Shown: one piece after another, positions 8,089 through 19,269 of the stretch
Position numbering within the stretch: position 1 is the first letter of the stretch
How the letters are laid out: each line of letters opens with the position of its first letter
Source: Pseudomonas mosselii
GTDB taxonomy: Bacteria; Pseudomonadota; Gammaproteobacteria; Pseudomonadales; Pseudomonadaceae
Assembly: GCF_019823065.1 (NCBI RefSeq)
Contig: NZ_CP081966.1
Span: forward strand, 620,001 to 684,000
Direction: 5' to 3'
Length of the DNA: 64,000 bases
The notes under the pieces: generated by a model
What the model was told of the DNA's origin: nothing
Database searches by the model: none
Seen by the model: the letters and a program-made list of their open reading frames with translations, nothing else
Made by a program: the position numbers and the translations under genes

Positions 8089-9260
8089 GGCAGCAGTTGC
8101 TCCCAGGCAGGCAGCGCCAGCGGTGGGCGGGGCAGGTTGGCGAGGTCCGGCTGGTTCTTCGGGTGGATGCCGTCACGTTCAAAGCTGGCCAGCACACGAT
8201 CAGAGAAGTCCGGCGCCAAGGCCAGCTTGGTCGGCCAGCCGACCAGCAGGCGCTGCTGGTCGGCGAGGAAGGCGTTGTCCGGGCGTACCAGGCCAGATTG
8301 CGCCGGCTCGGCGCGGTCGACGCGCAGGGTGGCCCAGCGCACCTGGGCCTGGTCGATCCAGGGCAGCAGGCTGGCGACTTCCTTTTGCGCCGCGGCGATC
8401 TGCGCGGCGGGCTCGCGGGCCACGCCGTCGGCCTCGGCAATGTCGCCACCCAGGTACCACACCCACTGGCCGTCGGCGGCCGGGTGGGTGGTCACGGTGA
8501 TGCGCGGCTTGGGCCCGCCGCCCAGGCAGTGGGCGTACAGCGGCTTGAGGTTGGGACCCTTGGCCAGGACCATGTGCAGCGGCCGGCGCTGCATGGCCGG
8601 TTGGCTCAGCCCCAGGGCGTGCAGCAGTGCTTCGGTGCCGCCACCGGCGCTGAGGACGATACGTTGGGCGCGGATCTCGCGGCCGTCGACCACCAGCCCG
8701 GCCAGGTCACCGCCGTCGCGCAGCGGCTCGACGCGCTCGCCGGCCAGCAGGCTGTCGCCCGCCAGCTGCGCCAGGTTGGCCAGCAGGCTGGGCACGTCGA
8801 TGACCAGTTCGGCCAGGCGATAGACCTTGCCCTTGAACGCTCGGTCCTGCAGGGCCGGCGGCAGTTGCTCGCCCTTGACCTGGTCGACCCGGCCACGCAC
8901 GGCCTTGCTGGCGAAGAAACTGGTGAGGTTGCCGGCCAGGGTGCCGGGGGACCACAGGTAATGGGCATCGGAAAGCAGGCGGGTAGCGGACAGGTCCAGC
9001 TCGCCGTTGCCGGCCAGCGCTTCGCGCCAGCGCCTCGGCATGTCGGCGATGGCCTCGGAGGCGCCGCTGAGGGCGCCGTGCAGGGCGTATTTGGTGCCGC
9101 CGTGGATGATGCCTTGCGACTTGATGGTCTGCTCGCCACCCAGGCTGGCGCGCTCCACCAGCACCGTCGAATAGCCCAGGCGGCGCAGCCGGGCATTGAG
9201 CCAGAGGCCTGCGACCCCGGCGCCGACGATCAGCACGTCAGTGGTAATGGCGGATGGCAT
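8085..9260 (-). CDS. FAD-dependent oxidoreductase (DAO-like)
   Basis: 391 residues beginning MPSAITTDVLIVGAGVAG, a Rossmann GxGxxG FAD-binding fold close to the N terminus, followed by the acidic VLVERA strand end. The overall pattern resembles the D-amino-acid oxidase/glycerol-3-phosphate dehydrogenase group, with SQGIIHGGTKYALHG after the dinucleotide motif. ATG 9260 was chosen: it has AGGTGCCCGC just upstream and puts the fold at the usual distance; an in-frame start at 9332 would add an unrelated extension. It is coupled by ATGA to the aldo/keto reductase. Substrate unknown. Confidence 0.82.
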   Translation of the reverse strand: MPSAITTDVLIVGAGVAGLWLNARLRRLGYSTVLVERASLGGEQTIKSQGIIHGGTKYALHGALSGASEAIADMPRRWREALAGNGELDLSATRLLSDAHYLWSPGTLAGNLTSFFASKAVRGRVDQVKGEQLPPALQDRAFKGKVYRLAELVIDVPSLLANLAQLAGDSLLAGERVEPLRDGGDLAGLVVDGREIRAQRIVLSAGGGTEALLHALGLSQPAMQRRPLHMVLAKGPNLKPLYAHCLGGGPKPRITVTTHPAADGQWVWYLGGDIAEADGVAREPAAQIAAAQKEVASLLPWIDQAQVRWATLRVDRAEPAQSGLVRPDNAFLADQQRLLVGWPTKLALAPDFSDRVLASFERDGIHPKNQPDLANLPRPPLALPAWEQLLP

Positions 9261-9328
9261 GCGGGCACCTCGAAAACTGGGACAGGTGCGCAGTATACAG
9301 TTCACATGGGAACAGTGTTCCCCGTGGA

Positions 9329-9661
9329 TCAATGCCCGGCGGTATTGGAGAACACCTGGATCACCACTACCCCGCCGACGATCATGGCCATGCCCAGCAT
9401 CGCCGGCACATCCAGTTTCTGTCCGTAGATCAGCAACGCCGCGATGCTGATCAGCACGATGCCCAGCCCCGACCAGATCGCATAGGCGATGCCCACCGGA
9501 ATGCTGCGCACCACCAGGGTCAGCATCCAGAACGCCACGCCGTAACCGCAGACCATCAGCAGCAACGGCAGCGGCGTGTTCAGCCCCTTGACCGCTTTCA
9601 TGGAGGCGGTGGCGATGACTTCGGCGCAGATGGCGATGGCGAGATAGGTGTAGGCGTTCAT
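9329..9661 (-). CDS. Small multidrug resistance (EmrE-type) transporter
   Basis: 110 residues with four transmembrane helices. It keeps the key EmrE positions at identical numbers: Tyr4, Glu14 (AICAE), Tyr40, Tyr60 and Trp63 in YAIWSGLGIVLIS. The family exchanges protons for lipophilic cations as an antiparallel dimer in the inner membrane. The close match of helix 3 to EmrE argues against the guanidinium-exporter (Gdx/SugE) subgroup. It is transcribed divergently from a LysR regulator, 89 bases away, which may control it. Confidence 0.88.
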   Translation of the reverse strand: MNAYTYLAIAICAEVIATASMKAVKGLNTPLPLLLMVCGYGVAFWMLTLVVRSIPVGIAYAIWSGLGIVLISIAALLIYGQKLDVPAMLGMAMIVGGVVVIQVFSNTAGH

Positions 9662-9722
9662 GGTGCGGGTCCTCCGTTGCTGGATGGCATTCTAGGGAAT
9701 CCCTGGATGCGGTAAAGTCATT

Positions 9723-9745
9723 ACCTATCTACTTTGGAGATAGGT
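9723..9745. promoter_or_regulatory. 8-bp palindrome overlapping lysR ribosome site
   Basis: ACCTATCT (9723-9730) and AGATAGGT (9738-9745) form a perfect inverted repeat with a 7-base centre, ending 5 bases before the LysR ATG. The right arm contains the GGAGATAGG ribosome site. It could be an autoregulatory operator or an RNA hairpin masking translation; the sequence cannot separate these. Confidence 0.5.
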
Positions 9746-9750
9746 TGGTC

Positions 9751-10641
9751 ATGACAGAATACTGGAGCCTCGAGCAACTGCGCCTGTTCGTGCGGGCCGC
9801 CGAGTTGCGTTCGTTTTCCGCCGTGGCCCGCGAACAGCGCAAGGCCCAGTCGGCGATCAGCAGCGCCATCGCCTTGCTCGAGACGGACCTGGGTGTAACC
9901 CTGTTCGAGCGCAGCAGCGGCCGGCTGCCGCGCCTGACCGAAAGCGGCGCCGCGTTGCTGGAGGACGCCCGCGAGCTGTTGCGTCAGTGCGAGCGCCTGG
10001 ATGGTCGGGCACAGGCCTTGATGCGCGGGCAGGAGGCGTTGTTGCGGGTGGCCCAGGACGAGGCCATGCCCTACCAGCCGGTGATCGACAGCCTCGACGA
10101 GTTGGCGGCGCACTACCCCTACCTGGAAGTGCAGCTGGCCAGCGGTGCCCAGGGCGATGTGGCGCGCAAGCTGGTGGAGCGGCGTGCCGACCTGGGGTTG
10201 TTCTTCCACCATGAAAGCATTCCCGCCTCGTTGGAGCGGCGCGCCCTGGGCAGCGTCGAGATGGTCACGGTGTGTGCCATCGACCACCCGCTGGCACACT
10301 TGGCCAAGGTCAGCCGCCAGCAACTGGCCCGTCATCGCCAGTTGCTGATCACCCCGCAGCAGAGTGGCTACCCGGGCGGCGAGGCGATCAGCCCGCAGGT
10401 CTGGCGCGCCGACAGTTTCTACGCCATGGCCGAGTTGCTGATGCGCGGTCTGGGCTGGGCCTGGCTGCCTCGGCATGTGGTGCAGTACCCCACCTACCAG
10501 ACGCAGATGGTCGAGCTGGACAGCGAGTGGCGCCCGCCAGCGCTGGTAGCGGAGCTGGCCTGGCGGCGCGACGAACCGTTGGGCCCGGCCGCGCAGTGGC
10601 TGGCCGAGCGCTTCGCCGTGCACCTGAGGGCGATTGGCTGA
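9751..10641 (+). CDS. LysR-family transcriptional regulator
   Basis: 296 residues. The N-terminal winged helix (about 6-65) reads LEQLRLFVRAAELRSFSAVAR then QSAISSAIALLETDLGVTLFER, the standard LysR helix-turn-helix, followed by a periplasmic-binding-protein-like effector domain. ATG 9751 was preferred to an upstream in-frame TTG at 9745. It is divergent from the EmrE-type pump gene, the classical arrangement for a regulator and its target. A palindrome overlaps its ribosome site. Effector unknown. Confidence 0.88.
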   Translation: MTEYWSLEQLRLFVRAAELRSFSAVAREQRKAQSAISSAIALLETDLGVTLFERSSGRLPRLTESGAALLEDARELLRQCERLDGRAQALMRGQEALLRVAQDEAMPYQPVIDSLDELAAHYPYLEVQLASGAQGDVARKLVERRADLGLFFHHESIPASLERRALGSVEMVTVCAIDHPLAHLAKVSRQQLARHRQLLITPQQSGYPGGEAISPQVWRADSFYAMAELLMRGLGWAWLPRHVVQYPTYQTQMVELDSEWRPPALVAELAWRRDEPLGPAAQWLAERFAVHLRAIG

Positions 10642-10679
10642 CAGGCCTTTTCGCGCGGTTCCTAGTAAACTCCGCCGCC

Positions 10680-11951
10680 ATGAACAGAACCCTCTATACC
10701 TTGCTGTTTCACCTGGGCCTGCCGCTGGTCGCGCTGCGCCTGTTTCTGCGCGGGCGCAAGGCGCCGGCGTACCGTGCGCGGATCGCCGAGCGTTTCGCCT
10801 GCCAGCTGCCGGCGATGCGCCAGGGCGGCATCTGGGTGCATGCGGTCTCGGTGGGCGAGAGCATCGCCGCCGCGCCAATGGTCCGGGCCCTGCTCAAGCA
10901 GTACCCGGACCTGCCGATCACGCTTACCTGCATGACCCCGACCGGCTCCGAGCGCATCCGCGCGATGTTCGAGGGTGAGCCACGGGTGCAACACTGCTAC
11001 CTGCCTTATGATCTGCCGTGGACGGCCGGGCGGTTCCTCGACCATGTGCGCCCGCGCCTGGGCATCATCATGGAAACCGAGCTGTGGCCGAACCACATCC
11101 ACCAGTGCGCCAGGCGCGGCATTCCGGTGGCGCTGGCCAATGCCCGGCTGTCCGAGCGCTCCGCCCGTGGCTATGCCCGCTTCGCCGGCCTGACCCGGCC
11201 GATGCTCGAGGAGATGAGCCTGATCGCCGTGCAGACCGAAACCGAGGCCGAGCGTTTCCGTACGCTCGGTGCGCGCGACGAATGCGTGCAGGTGACCGGT
11301 TCGATCAAGTTCGACCTCAAGGTCGAAGATCAATTGCCGCCACGGGCCAGCGCATTGCGTGAACAGTGGGCTGCCCGGCAACGTCCGGTATGGATCGCTG
11401 CCAGTACCCATGATGGCGAAGACGCGTTGGTTCTTGAGGCTCATCGTGAGCTGCTGAAGGTCCACAGCGATGCGTTGCTGATCCTGGTGCCGCGCCATCC
11501 CGAGCGTTTCGCGGCGGTGCATGAACTGTGCGCCGGCCAGTTCACCACAGTGCGCCGCTCGAATGGCGACACGGTCACGGCGCAGACCCAGGTGCTGCTG
11601 GGCGACACCATGGGCGAGCTGCTGTTCCTCTATGCCCTGGCCGATATCGCCTTCGTCGGTGGCAGCCTGGTGGCCACCGGCGGTCACAACCCGCTGGAGC
11701 CGGCGGCGCTGGCGCTGCCGGTGCTCATGGGGCCGCATGTGTTCAACTTCCTCGAGATCAGCGCGATGCTGCGCGAGGCGGGGGCGTTGCAGCAGGTGGA
11801 TGACGCCGAAGGGCTGGCCGGGGCGGTGCGTCGGTTGGTCGAGCTGCCACAGGATGCGCGGCGCATGGGCGAGGCGGGCAGGGCGGTGATGCAGGCCAAC
11901 CAAGGGGCGTTGCAGCGGTTGCTGGATGGGCTGGCTGCGCTAATCCGCTGA
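10680..11951 (+). CDS. waaA: Kdo transferase WaaA
   Basis: 423 residues of 3-deoxy-D-manno-octulosonic acid transferase, which adds Kdo to lipid IVA at the cytoplasmic face of the inner membrane. An N-terminal hydrophobic anchor (about 5-23) is followed by VHAVSVGE with the catalytic Glu60, IIMETELWPN, the NARLSERS segment and a C-terminal GGSLVATGGHNPLEPAA region typical of GT30. ATG 10680 gives the expected length. It follows the LysR gene by 38 bases. The gene links functionally to the LPS core cluster at the window start. Confidence 0.95.
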   Translation: MNRTLYTLLFHLGLPLVALRLFLRGRKAPAYRARIAERFACQLPAMRQGGIWVHAVSVGESIAAAPMVRALLKQYPDLPITLTCMTPTGSERIRAMFEGEPRVQHCYLPYDLPWTAGRFLDHVRPRLGIIMETELWPNHIHQCARRGIPVALANARLSERSARGYARFAGLTRPMLEEMSLIAVQTETEAERFRTLGARDECVQVTGSIKFDLKVEDQLPPRASALREQWAARQRPVWIAASTHDGEDALVLEAHRELLKVHSDALLILVPRHPERFAAVHELCAGQFTTVRRSNGDTVTAQTQVLLGDTMGELLFLYALADIAFVGGSLVATGGHNPLEPAALALPVLMGPHVFNFLEISAMLREAGALQQVDDAEGLAGAVRRLVELPQDARRMGEAGRAVMQANQGALQRLLDGLAALIR

Positions 11952-11971
11952 TCTGTGAGGCGATGCGGTCC

Positions 11972-12089
11972 CTGTAGGAGCCGCCTTGTGTCGCGAAAGG
12001 GGGGCGAAGCGGCCCCGGGATCTGCGCATTACTGCTAGATTGCCGGGGCCGCGGTGCGGCCCTATCGCGACACAAGGCGGCTCCTACAG
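11972..12089. repeat. REP pair (BIME-like) between waaA and tolC
   Basis: Arms 11972-12000 and 12061-12089 are reverse complements over 29 bases with one mismatch; they carry the CGCGACACAAGGCGGCTCC core. The 60-base centre contains a second GC-rich symmetric part. It lies between two convergent genes and could end transcription from both. Confidence 0.85.
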
Positions 12090-12109
12090 CGACCGCGAGC
12101 TCCCTTGGC

Positions 12110-13543
12110 TCAAGGCCGGCGTTCGAAGTTCTTCGCCGCCGCCGCCGCCAGGTCCGGTGGCAGGAAATCCTTGTCCGGGTTGTAGTCGGCCTTCAGGTAC
12201 CGCCCCAGGTCCTGTAGGTCCTGGGGGCTCAGGGTGCCGGCGGCCTGCTTCAGGCGCAGGTTGTCGAGAATGTAGTCATAGCGGCTGTTGTTGTAGTCGC
12301 GCACCGAGGTGTACAGCTGACGTTGCGCGTCGAGCACGTCGACGATGTTGCGGGTGCCGACCTGGTAGCCGATCTCGGTGGCTTCCAGCGCGCTCTGGTT
12401 GGAGATGATCGACTGCTTGCGCGCCTGCACCTGCTCCACGTCGGTATTCACCGCGCGGTGCAGGTTGCGGGTGTTCTCCACCACCTGGCGACGCAGGCTT
12501 TCGCGTTGCTGCTCGCTCTGGGTCAGGCGCGCATAGGCCTCGCGTACCTGAGAACTGGTCAGGCCGCCGCTGTAGATCGGGATGTTCAACTGCAGGCCGA
12601 CGCTGGTCTGCTCGACATCGCCACCGTAGCGCACCCCGTTCTGCGAGGGGTTGGTGAAACCGAGGTTGTCGTTGTCGCCCTTCTGATACTTGGCCACCGC
12701 GTCGAGGGTCGGCGCATGGCCGGCCTTGCGCTGGCGCACGGTCTCTTCGGCGGCCGCCACGGCGTGGTTGGTCGCCAGCAGGTTGAGGTTCTGCCGTCCG
12801 GCGGTCTCGACCCAGGCCTTGGCGTCGTTGGGCGTGGGCACCTGCACTGGCAGGGTGTGGACTACGCCCTGGATTGCCGTGTACTGGCGGTTGGTCAGGG
12901 TGATCAGGGCCTCGAAGGCATCCTGCACCTGGCGCTCGGCAATGATCCGGTTGGCCCGGGCGGTGTCGTAGCTGGCCTGGGACTGCAGCACGTCGGTCTT
13001 GTCCGAGAGGCCGACGTCGAAGCGCTCGTTGGATTGGTCGAGCTGACGCTTGAAGGCCGCTTCTTCGGCCTTGGTCGAGGCCAGGTTGTCCTGGGCGCGC
13101 AGCACCGCGAAGTAGTTCTCGGCGCTCTGCAGGATCAGGTTCTGCTCGGTGGCCGACAGTTCCAGGGCGGCCTGTTCGTTGACCGACTCGGCGGCTTGCA
13201 GCTGGAACCAGCGGTCGGCGCGGAAGATCGGCTGCGCCAGGGTGGCGCTCCAGGCGTTGCCGCTGCGGTTGGAGGTGACCGACGGTTCGTCGAGCTTGGT
13301 GCGGGTGTTCATCATCTCGGCGCCGGCCGAAAGGTTCGGCAGCAATCCGGCGCGGGCCTGGGGCACCACTTCACGGCGGGCACCGTAGTCGGCGCGGGCG
13401 GCGGCCAGGTCGGCGTTATTGTCGACCGCTTCCTGGTAGACGCTGACCAGGTCGGTCTTCACCGTCGTGGGCGTATCCACTGCCCAGGCCACTCCGTGGG
13501 ACGCACAAGACACGGCAATTGCCAGTGAGAGTTTGCGCAGCAT
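12110..13543 (-). CDS. tolC: TolC-family outer membrane efflux channel
   Basis: 477 residues. A signal peptide (about 1-22, cleavage after AWA) precedes two repeated OEP domains rich in long helices, as in TolC trimers that form the outer membrane and periplasmic duct for efflux pumps and type I secretion. ATG 13543 was selected over an ATG six codons upstream because AAGGATTGCCCT precedes it and it gives a clean signal peptide. It is convergent with waaA and divergent from the thiC unit. Which pump partner it serves cannot be told here. Confidence 0.9.
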   Translation of the reverse strand: MLRKLSLAIAVSCASHGVAWAVDTPTTVKTDLVSVYQEAVDNNADLAAARADYGARREVVPQARAGLLPNLSAGAEMMNTRTKLDEPSVTSNRSGNAWSATLAQPIFRADRWFQLQAAESVNEQAALELSATEQNLILQSAENYFAVLRAQDNLASTKAEEAAFKRQLDQSNERFDVGLSDKTDVLQSQASYDTARANRIIAERQVQDAFEALITLTNRQYTAIQGVVHTLPVQVPTPNDAKAWVETAGRQNLNLLATNHAVAAAEETVRQRKAGHAPTLDAVAKYQKGDNDNLGFTNPSQNGVRYGGDVEQTSVGLQLNIPIYSGGLTSSQVREAYARLTQSEQQRESLRRQVVENTRNLHRAVNTDVEQVQARKQSIISNQSALEATEIGYQVGTRNIVDVLDAQRQLYTSVRDYNNSRYDYILDNLRLKQAAGTLSPQDLQDLGRYLKADYNPDKDFLPPDLAAAAAKNFERRP

Positions 13544-13669
13544 AGGGCAATCCTTGATCAAATTTTATTTACTGTACTGTCGGGTATCGGGCGATGCGCC
13601 AGTGTAGTGCCGCGCGCCGTCATCAACAATCCGCCACTTGTGCCATTTATCACCCCCGGATTTACCCGC

Positions 13670-13699
13670 TTGGCTTTGCCGGCCACTCCAGTCTAGACT
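13670..13699 (+). promoter_or_regulatory. Candidate sigma-70 promoter for thiC
   Basis: TTGGCT (13670-13675) and TAGACT (13694-13699) are separated by 18 bases and lie just before the TPP aptamer, placing the transcript start near 13706. This is motif-based only. Confidence 0.4.
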
Positions 13700-13707
13700 G
13701 CGCATGT

Positions 13708-15847
<2,140 letters not shown>

Positions 15848-15877
15848 GTAGACCTTGGGGGCCGCATCGCGGCCCTT

Positions 15878-15959
15878 TCGCGACGCAAGGCCGCTCCCAC
15901 AGGTCCTGTAATGGCTCACGTCATACGCGGAGCCTGTGGGAGCGGCCTTGTGTCGCGAT
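15878..15959. repeat. REP pair between thiC and cytX
   Basis: Arms 15878-15904 and 15932-15959 carry CGCGACGCAAGGCCGCTCCC and its near-complement, separated by about 27 bases. It lies between two co-directional genes and could lower read-through or protect the thiC message end. Confidence 0.85.
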
Positions 15960-16010
15960 ACGAGGACGCAGTCCTCGCCAGCAACAACTCCAATACTCCG
16001 GCGAGCCCCC

Positions 16011-17294
16011 ATGACAACACCCAGTCACTTCTCCCCCGACCATTGCGTCCCCACCCACCACCGGCAGTTCGGCGCCCGCGACCTGTTTGCGCTGTGGTTC
16101 TCCCTCGGCATCGGCCTGATGGTCCTGCAGGTCGGCGCCCTGCTTGCCCCGGGCCTGGGATTGGCCGGCTCGATCCTGGCGATCACGCTTGGCACGGCGG
16201 TGGGTGTGCTATTGCTCGCGGCGGCCGGCGTGATCGGCAGCGACACCGGCCTCTCGGCGATGGGCAGCCTGCGCCTGACCCTGGGTCGCCACGGCGCGCG
16301 CCTGCCGGCCTTGCTGAACCTCCTGCAACTGGTGGGCTGGGGCTCGTTCGAGATCATCGTCATGCGCGACGCTGCCAGCCTGCTGGGTGCCCGCGCCTTT
16401 GGCGAGGGCAGCGGCTGGAGCAGCCCGTTGCTGTGGACCCTGTGCTTCGGCGCCCTGGCCACCCTGCTGGCGGTCAGCGGGCCGCTGGCGTTCGTGCGCA
16501 AGGTCCTGCGCAAATGGGGCATCTGGCTGCTGCTGGGCGCTTGCGGCTGGCTGACCTGGAACCTGTTCGCCAAGGCCGACCTGGCCGAGTTGTGGCAGCG
16601 CCCGGGGGATGGTTCGCTGTCCCTGGCCCTGGGCTTCGACATCGTCATCGCCATGCCGCTGTCGTGGCTGCCGCTGATCGCCGACTATTCACGCTTCGGC
16701 CAGCGCGCCAGCCGGGTATTCGGCGGTACGGCGCTGGGCTTTTTCATCGGCAATGCCTGGCTGATGAGCCTGGGCGTGGCCTATACCCTGGCGTTCGCGC
16801 CGAGCGGTGAAGTGAATGCGTTGCTGCTGGCGCTGGCCGGTGCCGGGCTGGGCATTCCGCTGCTGCTGATCCTGCTGGACGAGTCGGAGAACGCCTTTGC
16901 CGACATTCACTCCGCAGCGGTTTCCACCGGGCTGTTGATCAAGCTCAAGGTCGAGCACCTGGCCTTGGCCATCGGCGTGTTGTGCACGCTGATCGCCCTG
17001 CTGGCACCGCTGGACCAGTACCAGAACTTCCTGCTGCTGATCGGCTCGGTGTTCGCGCCGCTGTTCGGCGTGGTGCTGGTGGATCACTTCGTGGTCCGTC
17101 GCCGTCGCCTGCCGGTGCTGGTCGAGGGCTTGCACGGGCGGGCGCTGCTGGCCTGGGCGGTGGGGGGAGCGGCCTATCACCTGCTGGCCAGCCAGGCGCC
17201 GGGGCTTGGGGCGACCCTGCCGGCACTGCTGCTGGCAGGGGGGCTGCATCTGCTGCTATCGCTCAGCCGCGGCCGGGAAACAGCTCGGGCCTGA
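16011..17294 (+). CDS. cytX: NCS1-family transporter, probably CytX (HMP uptake)
   Basis: 427 residues with about 12 transmembrane helices, typical of the NCS1 nucleobase/cation symporters: FGARDLFALWFSLGIG in helix 1, SLLGARAFGEG, and ADYSRFG in the mid region. Related CytX proteins are tied to thiamine loci and proposed to import hydroxymethylpyrimidine. The position after thiC supports that, but cytosine or purine uptake cannot be excluded. ATG 16011 was chosen because the upstream frame runs through the REP element. Its 3' end overlaps the convergent lipoprotein gene by 32 bases. Confidence 0.75.
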   Translation: MTTPSHFSPDHCVPTHHRQFGARDLFALWFSLGIGLMVLQVGALLAPGLGLAGSILAITLGTAVGVLLLAAAGVIGSDTGLSAMGSLRLTLGRHGARLPALLNLLQLVGWGSFEIIVMRDAASLLGARAFGEGSGWSSPLLWTLCFGALATLLAVSGPLAFVRKVLRKWGIWLLLGACGWLTWNLFAKADLAELWQRPGDGSLSLALGFDIVIAMPLSWLPLIADYSRFGQRASRVFGGTALGFFIGNAWLMSLGVAYTLAFAPSGEVNALLLALAGAGLGIPLLLILLDESENAFADIHSAAVSTGLLIKLKVEHLALAIGVLCTLIALLAPLDQYQNFLLLIGSVFAPLFGVVLVDHFVVRRRRLPVLVEGLHGRALLAWAVGGAAYHLLASQAPGLGATLPALLLAGGLHLLLSLSRGRETARA

Positions 17295-18009
17295 TCACGC
17301 CGTTGAGGCGCGGGTAGGGGATCTTCAGTTCGACGTGGCCCATGGAGTACGGGGCGATGGCGTAGACCTCGTACTTGATCACCACCGCGCCGTAGGTCAG
17401 GGCGATGTGCGGCGACTGCTTGAACGGCCAGGTCTTGACGAACTCGGGGTCCTTGTCCATGCCAGTGCTGATCAGCCAGGCGCGGTGGGACTCCTCGGCG
17501 GTCTTCCAGAAGGTCGCTTCCTGGCCGGGCACCAGCATGTCGTCCAGGGTCAGCACCTTGTCCAGCTTTCGCGAGTAGTTGATGAAGCCGCGCCCTGGCA
17601 TGCCGTGGGCGCCGCCGCTGTCCAGGTAGCTGGACAGCTCGACGATCACCAGCCCGTCATGCTGTTCGCGTACCTTGGCCTGCAGGTAGCTGCTGTTGCG
17701 CTTGTCGGCGCGGGCCAGGTACTGCTGTTCATAGGCTTGCAACGAGGCCGGCGGGGTGCCGCGCTGGTTGTCCTCGGTGAGCATCAGCAGGCGTTTCTCG
17801 ACGAGGGCGTCGAGCTTGGGCAGGGCGGGGAAGTGCACCACGTCGATATTGACCAGTGGGCAGTCGCTCTCGCTGCAGCCGGGCTTGACGTGTTCCCAGG
17901 CCTCGCGCTTGACCTCGAGCGGAGCGCGGTAATTGGGCGTGAACAGGCTCTGGCAGGCGCCGAGCGCCAGTGCCAGGACGGCCACGGAAGTCAGTTTGAC
18001 AAGCGTCAT
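17263..18009 (-). CDS. DUF3298/RsiV-like lipoprotein
   Basis: 248 residues. The N terminus MTLVKLTSVAVLALALGAC is a lipoprotein signal with Cys19 in an LGAC lipobox. The body has an SYLDSGGAHGMPG segment and a C-terminal IALTYGAVVIKYEVYAIAPYS, which match the layout of the DUF3298 region also found in RsiV. It is probably a periplasmic membrane-anchored protein; the family has lysozyme-binding members but no such role is shown here. It overlaps cytX convergently by 32 bases. Confidence 0.7.
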   Translation of the reverse strand: MTLVKLTSVAVLALALGACQSLFTPNYRAPLEVKREAWEHVKPGCSESDCPLVNIDVVHFPALPKLDALVEKRLLMLTEDNQRGTPPASLQAYEQQYLARADKRNSSYLQAKVREQHDGLVIVELSSYLDSGGAHGMPGRGFINYSRKLDKVLTLDDMLVPGQEATFWKTAEESHRAWLISTGMDKDPEFVKTWPFKQSPHIALTYGAVVIKYEVYAIAPYSMGHVELKIPYPRLNGVIRPELFPGRG

Positions 18010-18194
18010 GTTGCCTCTTTCACAACGGTGATGATCGGCCTTGGACCGCCTGCGCGGCCTTCAGTTCGCCACTAAGCTAACAGAGAGCGGCGCGCCTGTC
18101 CCGGCTGCCTGAACGGTCGCCAGAAAGGGGTGAAACCGGGCGGCGCGCAGAGTAGGATTGCGCGATGCGGTAACCGAGGTATCAAGGAGTTTGC

Positions 18195-18812
18195 ATGACG
18201 GACACGTTGAATACAGTGCCCACCCAGGTCGAAATCACCCGGCGTGAGCAGTTGTTCAAGGGCTTCTACAAGCTCGACAAGCTGCACCTTCGCCACGAAT
18301 TGTTCGCCGGCGGCATGAGTCGCGAGTTCACCCGCGAGTTGTTCGTGCGCCATGACGCCGTCTGTGTGCTGCCCTACGATCCGCAGCGCGACGAAGTGGT
18401 GCTGATCGAGCAGTTTCGAGTCGGCGCCGTGGGCAAGATCGATAATCCCTGGCTGATCGAGATGGTCGCCGGCCTGATCGACAAGGACGAGCAGCCGGAA
18501 GAGGTCGCTCATCGTGAAGCCGATGAAGAAGCTGGCCTGACCTTCAGCGCGCTGTGGCCGATGACCTGCTACTTCCCCTCGCCAGGCGGCAGCGACGAGT
18601 ACGTCCACCTGTTCCTGGGCCGTTGCATCAGTGAAGGTGCCGGCGGCCTGCATGGCCTGGAGGAGGAGAGCGAGGATATCCGTGTTCGCGTGTGGGCGTT
18701 CGAGGACGCCCTGCAGGCGGTGCGCGACGGGCGTATCTGCAACGCCGCCACGATCATCGGCCTGCAATGGCTGGCACTCAACCGTGATGAAGTTCGAGGT
18801 ATGTGGAAGTGA
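18195..18812 (+). CDS. nudF: ADP-ribose pyrophosphatase NudF
   Basis: 205 residues with a canonical Nudix box at about 93-115: GLIDKDEQPEEVAHREADEE then AGL, fitting G-x5-E-x7-REUxEExGU. It hydrolyses ADP-ribose to AMP and ribose-5-phosphate. AAGGAG lies upstream of ATG 18195. The stop overlaps the start of the next gene by 4 bases, and the nudF-DUF1249-cpdA-yqiA-parE order is the standard gammaproteobacterial cluster, which supports the assignment. Confidence 0.93.
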   Translation: MTDTLNTVPTQVEITRREQLFKGFYKLDKLHLRHELFAGGMSREFTRELFVRHDAVCVLPYDPQRDEVVLIEQFRVGAVGKIDNPWLIEMVAGLIDKDEQPEEVAHREADEEAGLTFSALWPMTCYFPSPGGSDEYVHLFLGRCISEGAGGLHGLEEESEDIRVRVWAFEDALQAVRDGRICNAATIIGLQWLALNRDEVRGMWK

Positions 18813-19255
18813 ACCTGCTGCGTGAGCGCTATCGGGTCGACCTGGTCGGGCTGCAGTCGGCCTGCGAGGCCAACTATGCCCGCCTGATGCGTCTGCTGCC
18901 GGACATGCGCACCACGCAGAGCTCGCGGCGCATCGGCATGACCCAGGGCGACCAGATGCTCGGCGTGCTGGTGCTTGAAGTGCTGCTGGCCTGTCCCTAT
19001 ACCACGACCCTCAAGGTGCGCCAGGAGCACAGTCTGCCCTGGCTGCCGGTGCCCGAACTGGAAGTGCAGGTCTACCATGACGCGCGCATGGCCGAGGTGG
19101 TCAGCGCCGAGCATGCCCGCCGCCTGCGCAGCATCTACCCGTACCCCAACACGGCGATGCACCAGCCGGACGAGAAAGCCCAGCTCAATCTGTTTCTCGG
19201 CGAATGGTTGAGCCACTGCCTGGCCTGCGGCCACGAACTGGAAGCGGTGCGCTGA
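18809..19255 (+). CDS. DUF1249 family protein
   Basis: 148 residues from GTG 18809, which overlaps the nudF stop as GTGA and has GAGGT 8 bases upstream; GTG 18803 is too close to that site. It has no signal peptide or membrane segment. Conserved-looking parts are LMRLLPDMR and the C-terminal LNLFLGEWLSHCLACGHE. The family (YqiB in E. coli) lies between nudF and cpdA in many gammaproteobacteria, but its function is unknown. A strong hairpin follows the stop. Confidence 0.85.
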   Translation: MNLLRERYRVDLVGLQSACEANYARLMRLLPDMRTTQSSRRIGMTQGDQMLGVLVLEVLLACPYTTTLKVRQEHSLPWLPVPELEVQVYHDARMAEVVSAEHARRLRSIYPYPNTAMHQPDEKAQLNLFLGEWLSHCLACGHELEAVR

Positions 19256-19269
19256 AATTGTGATGCGCG

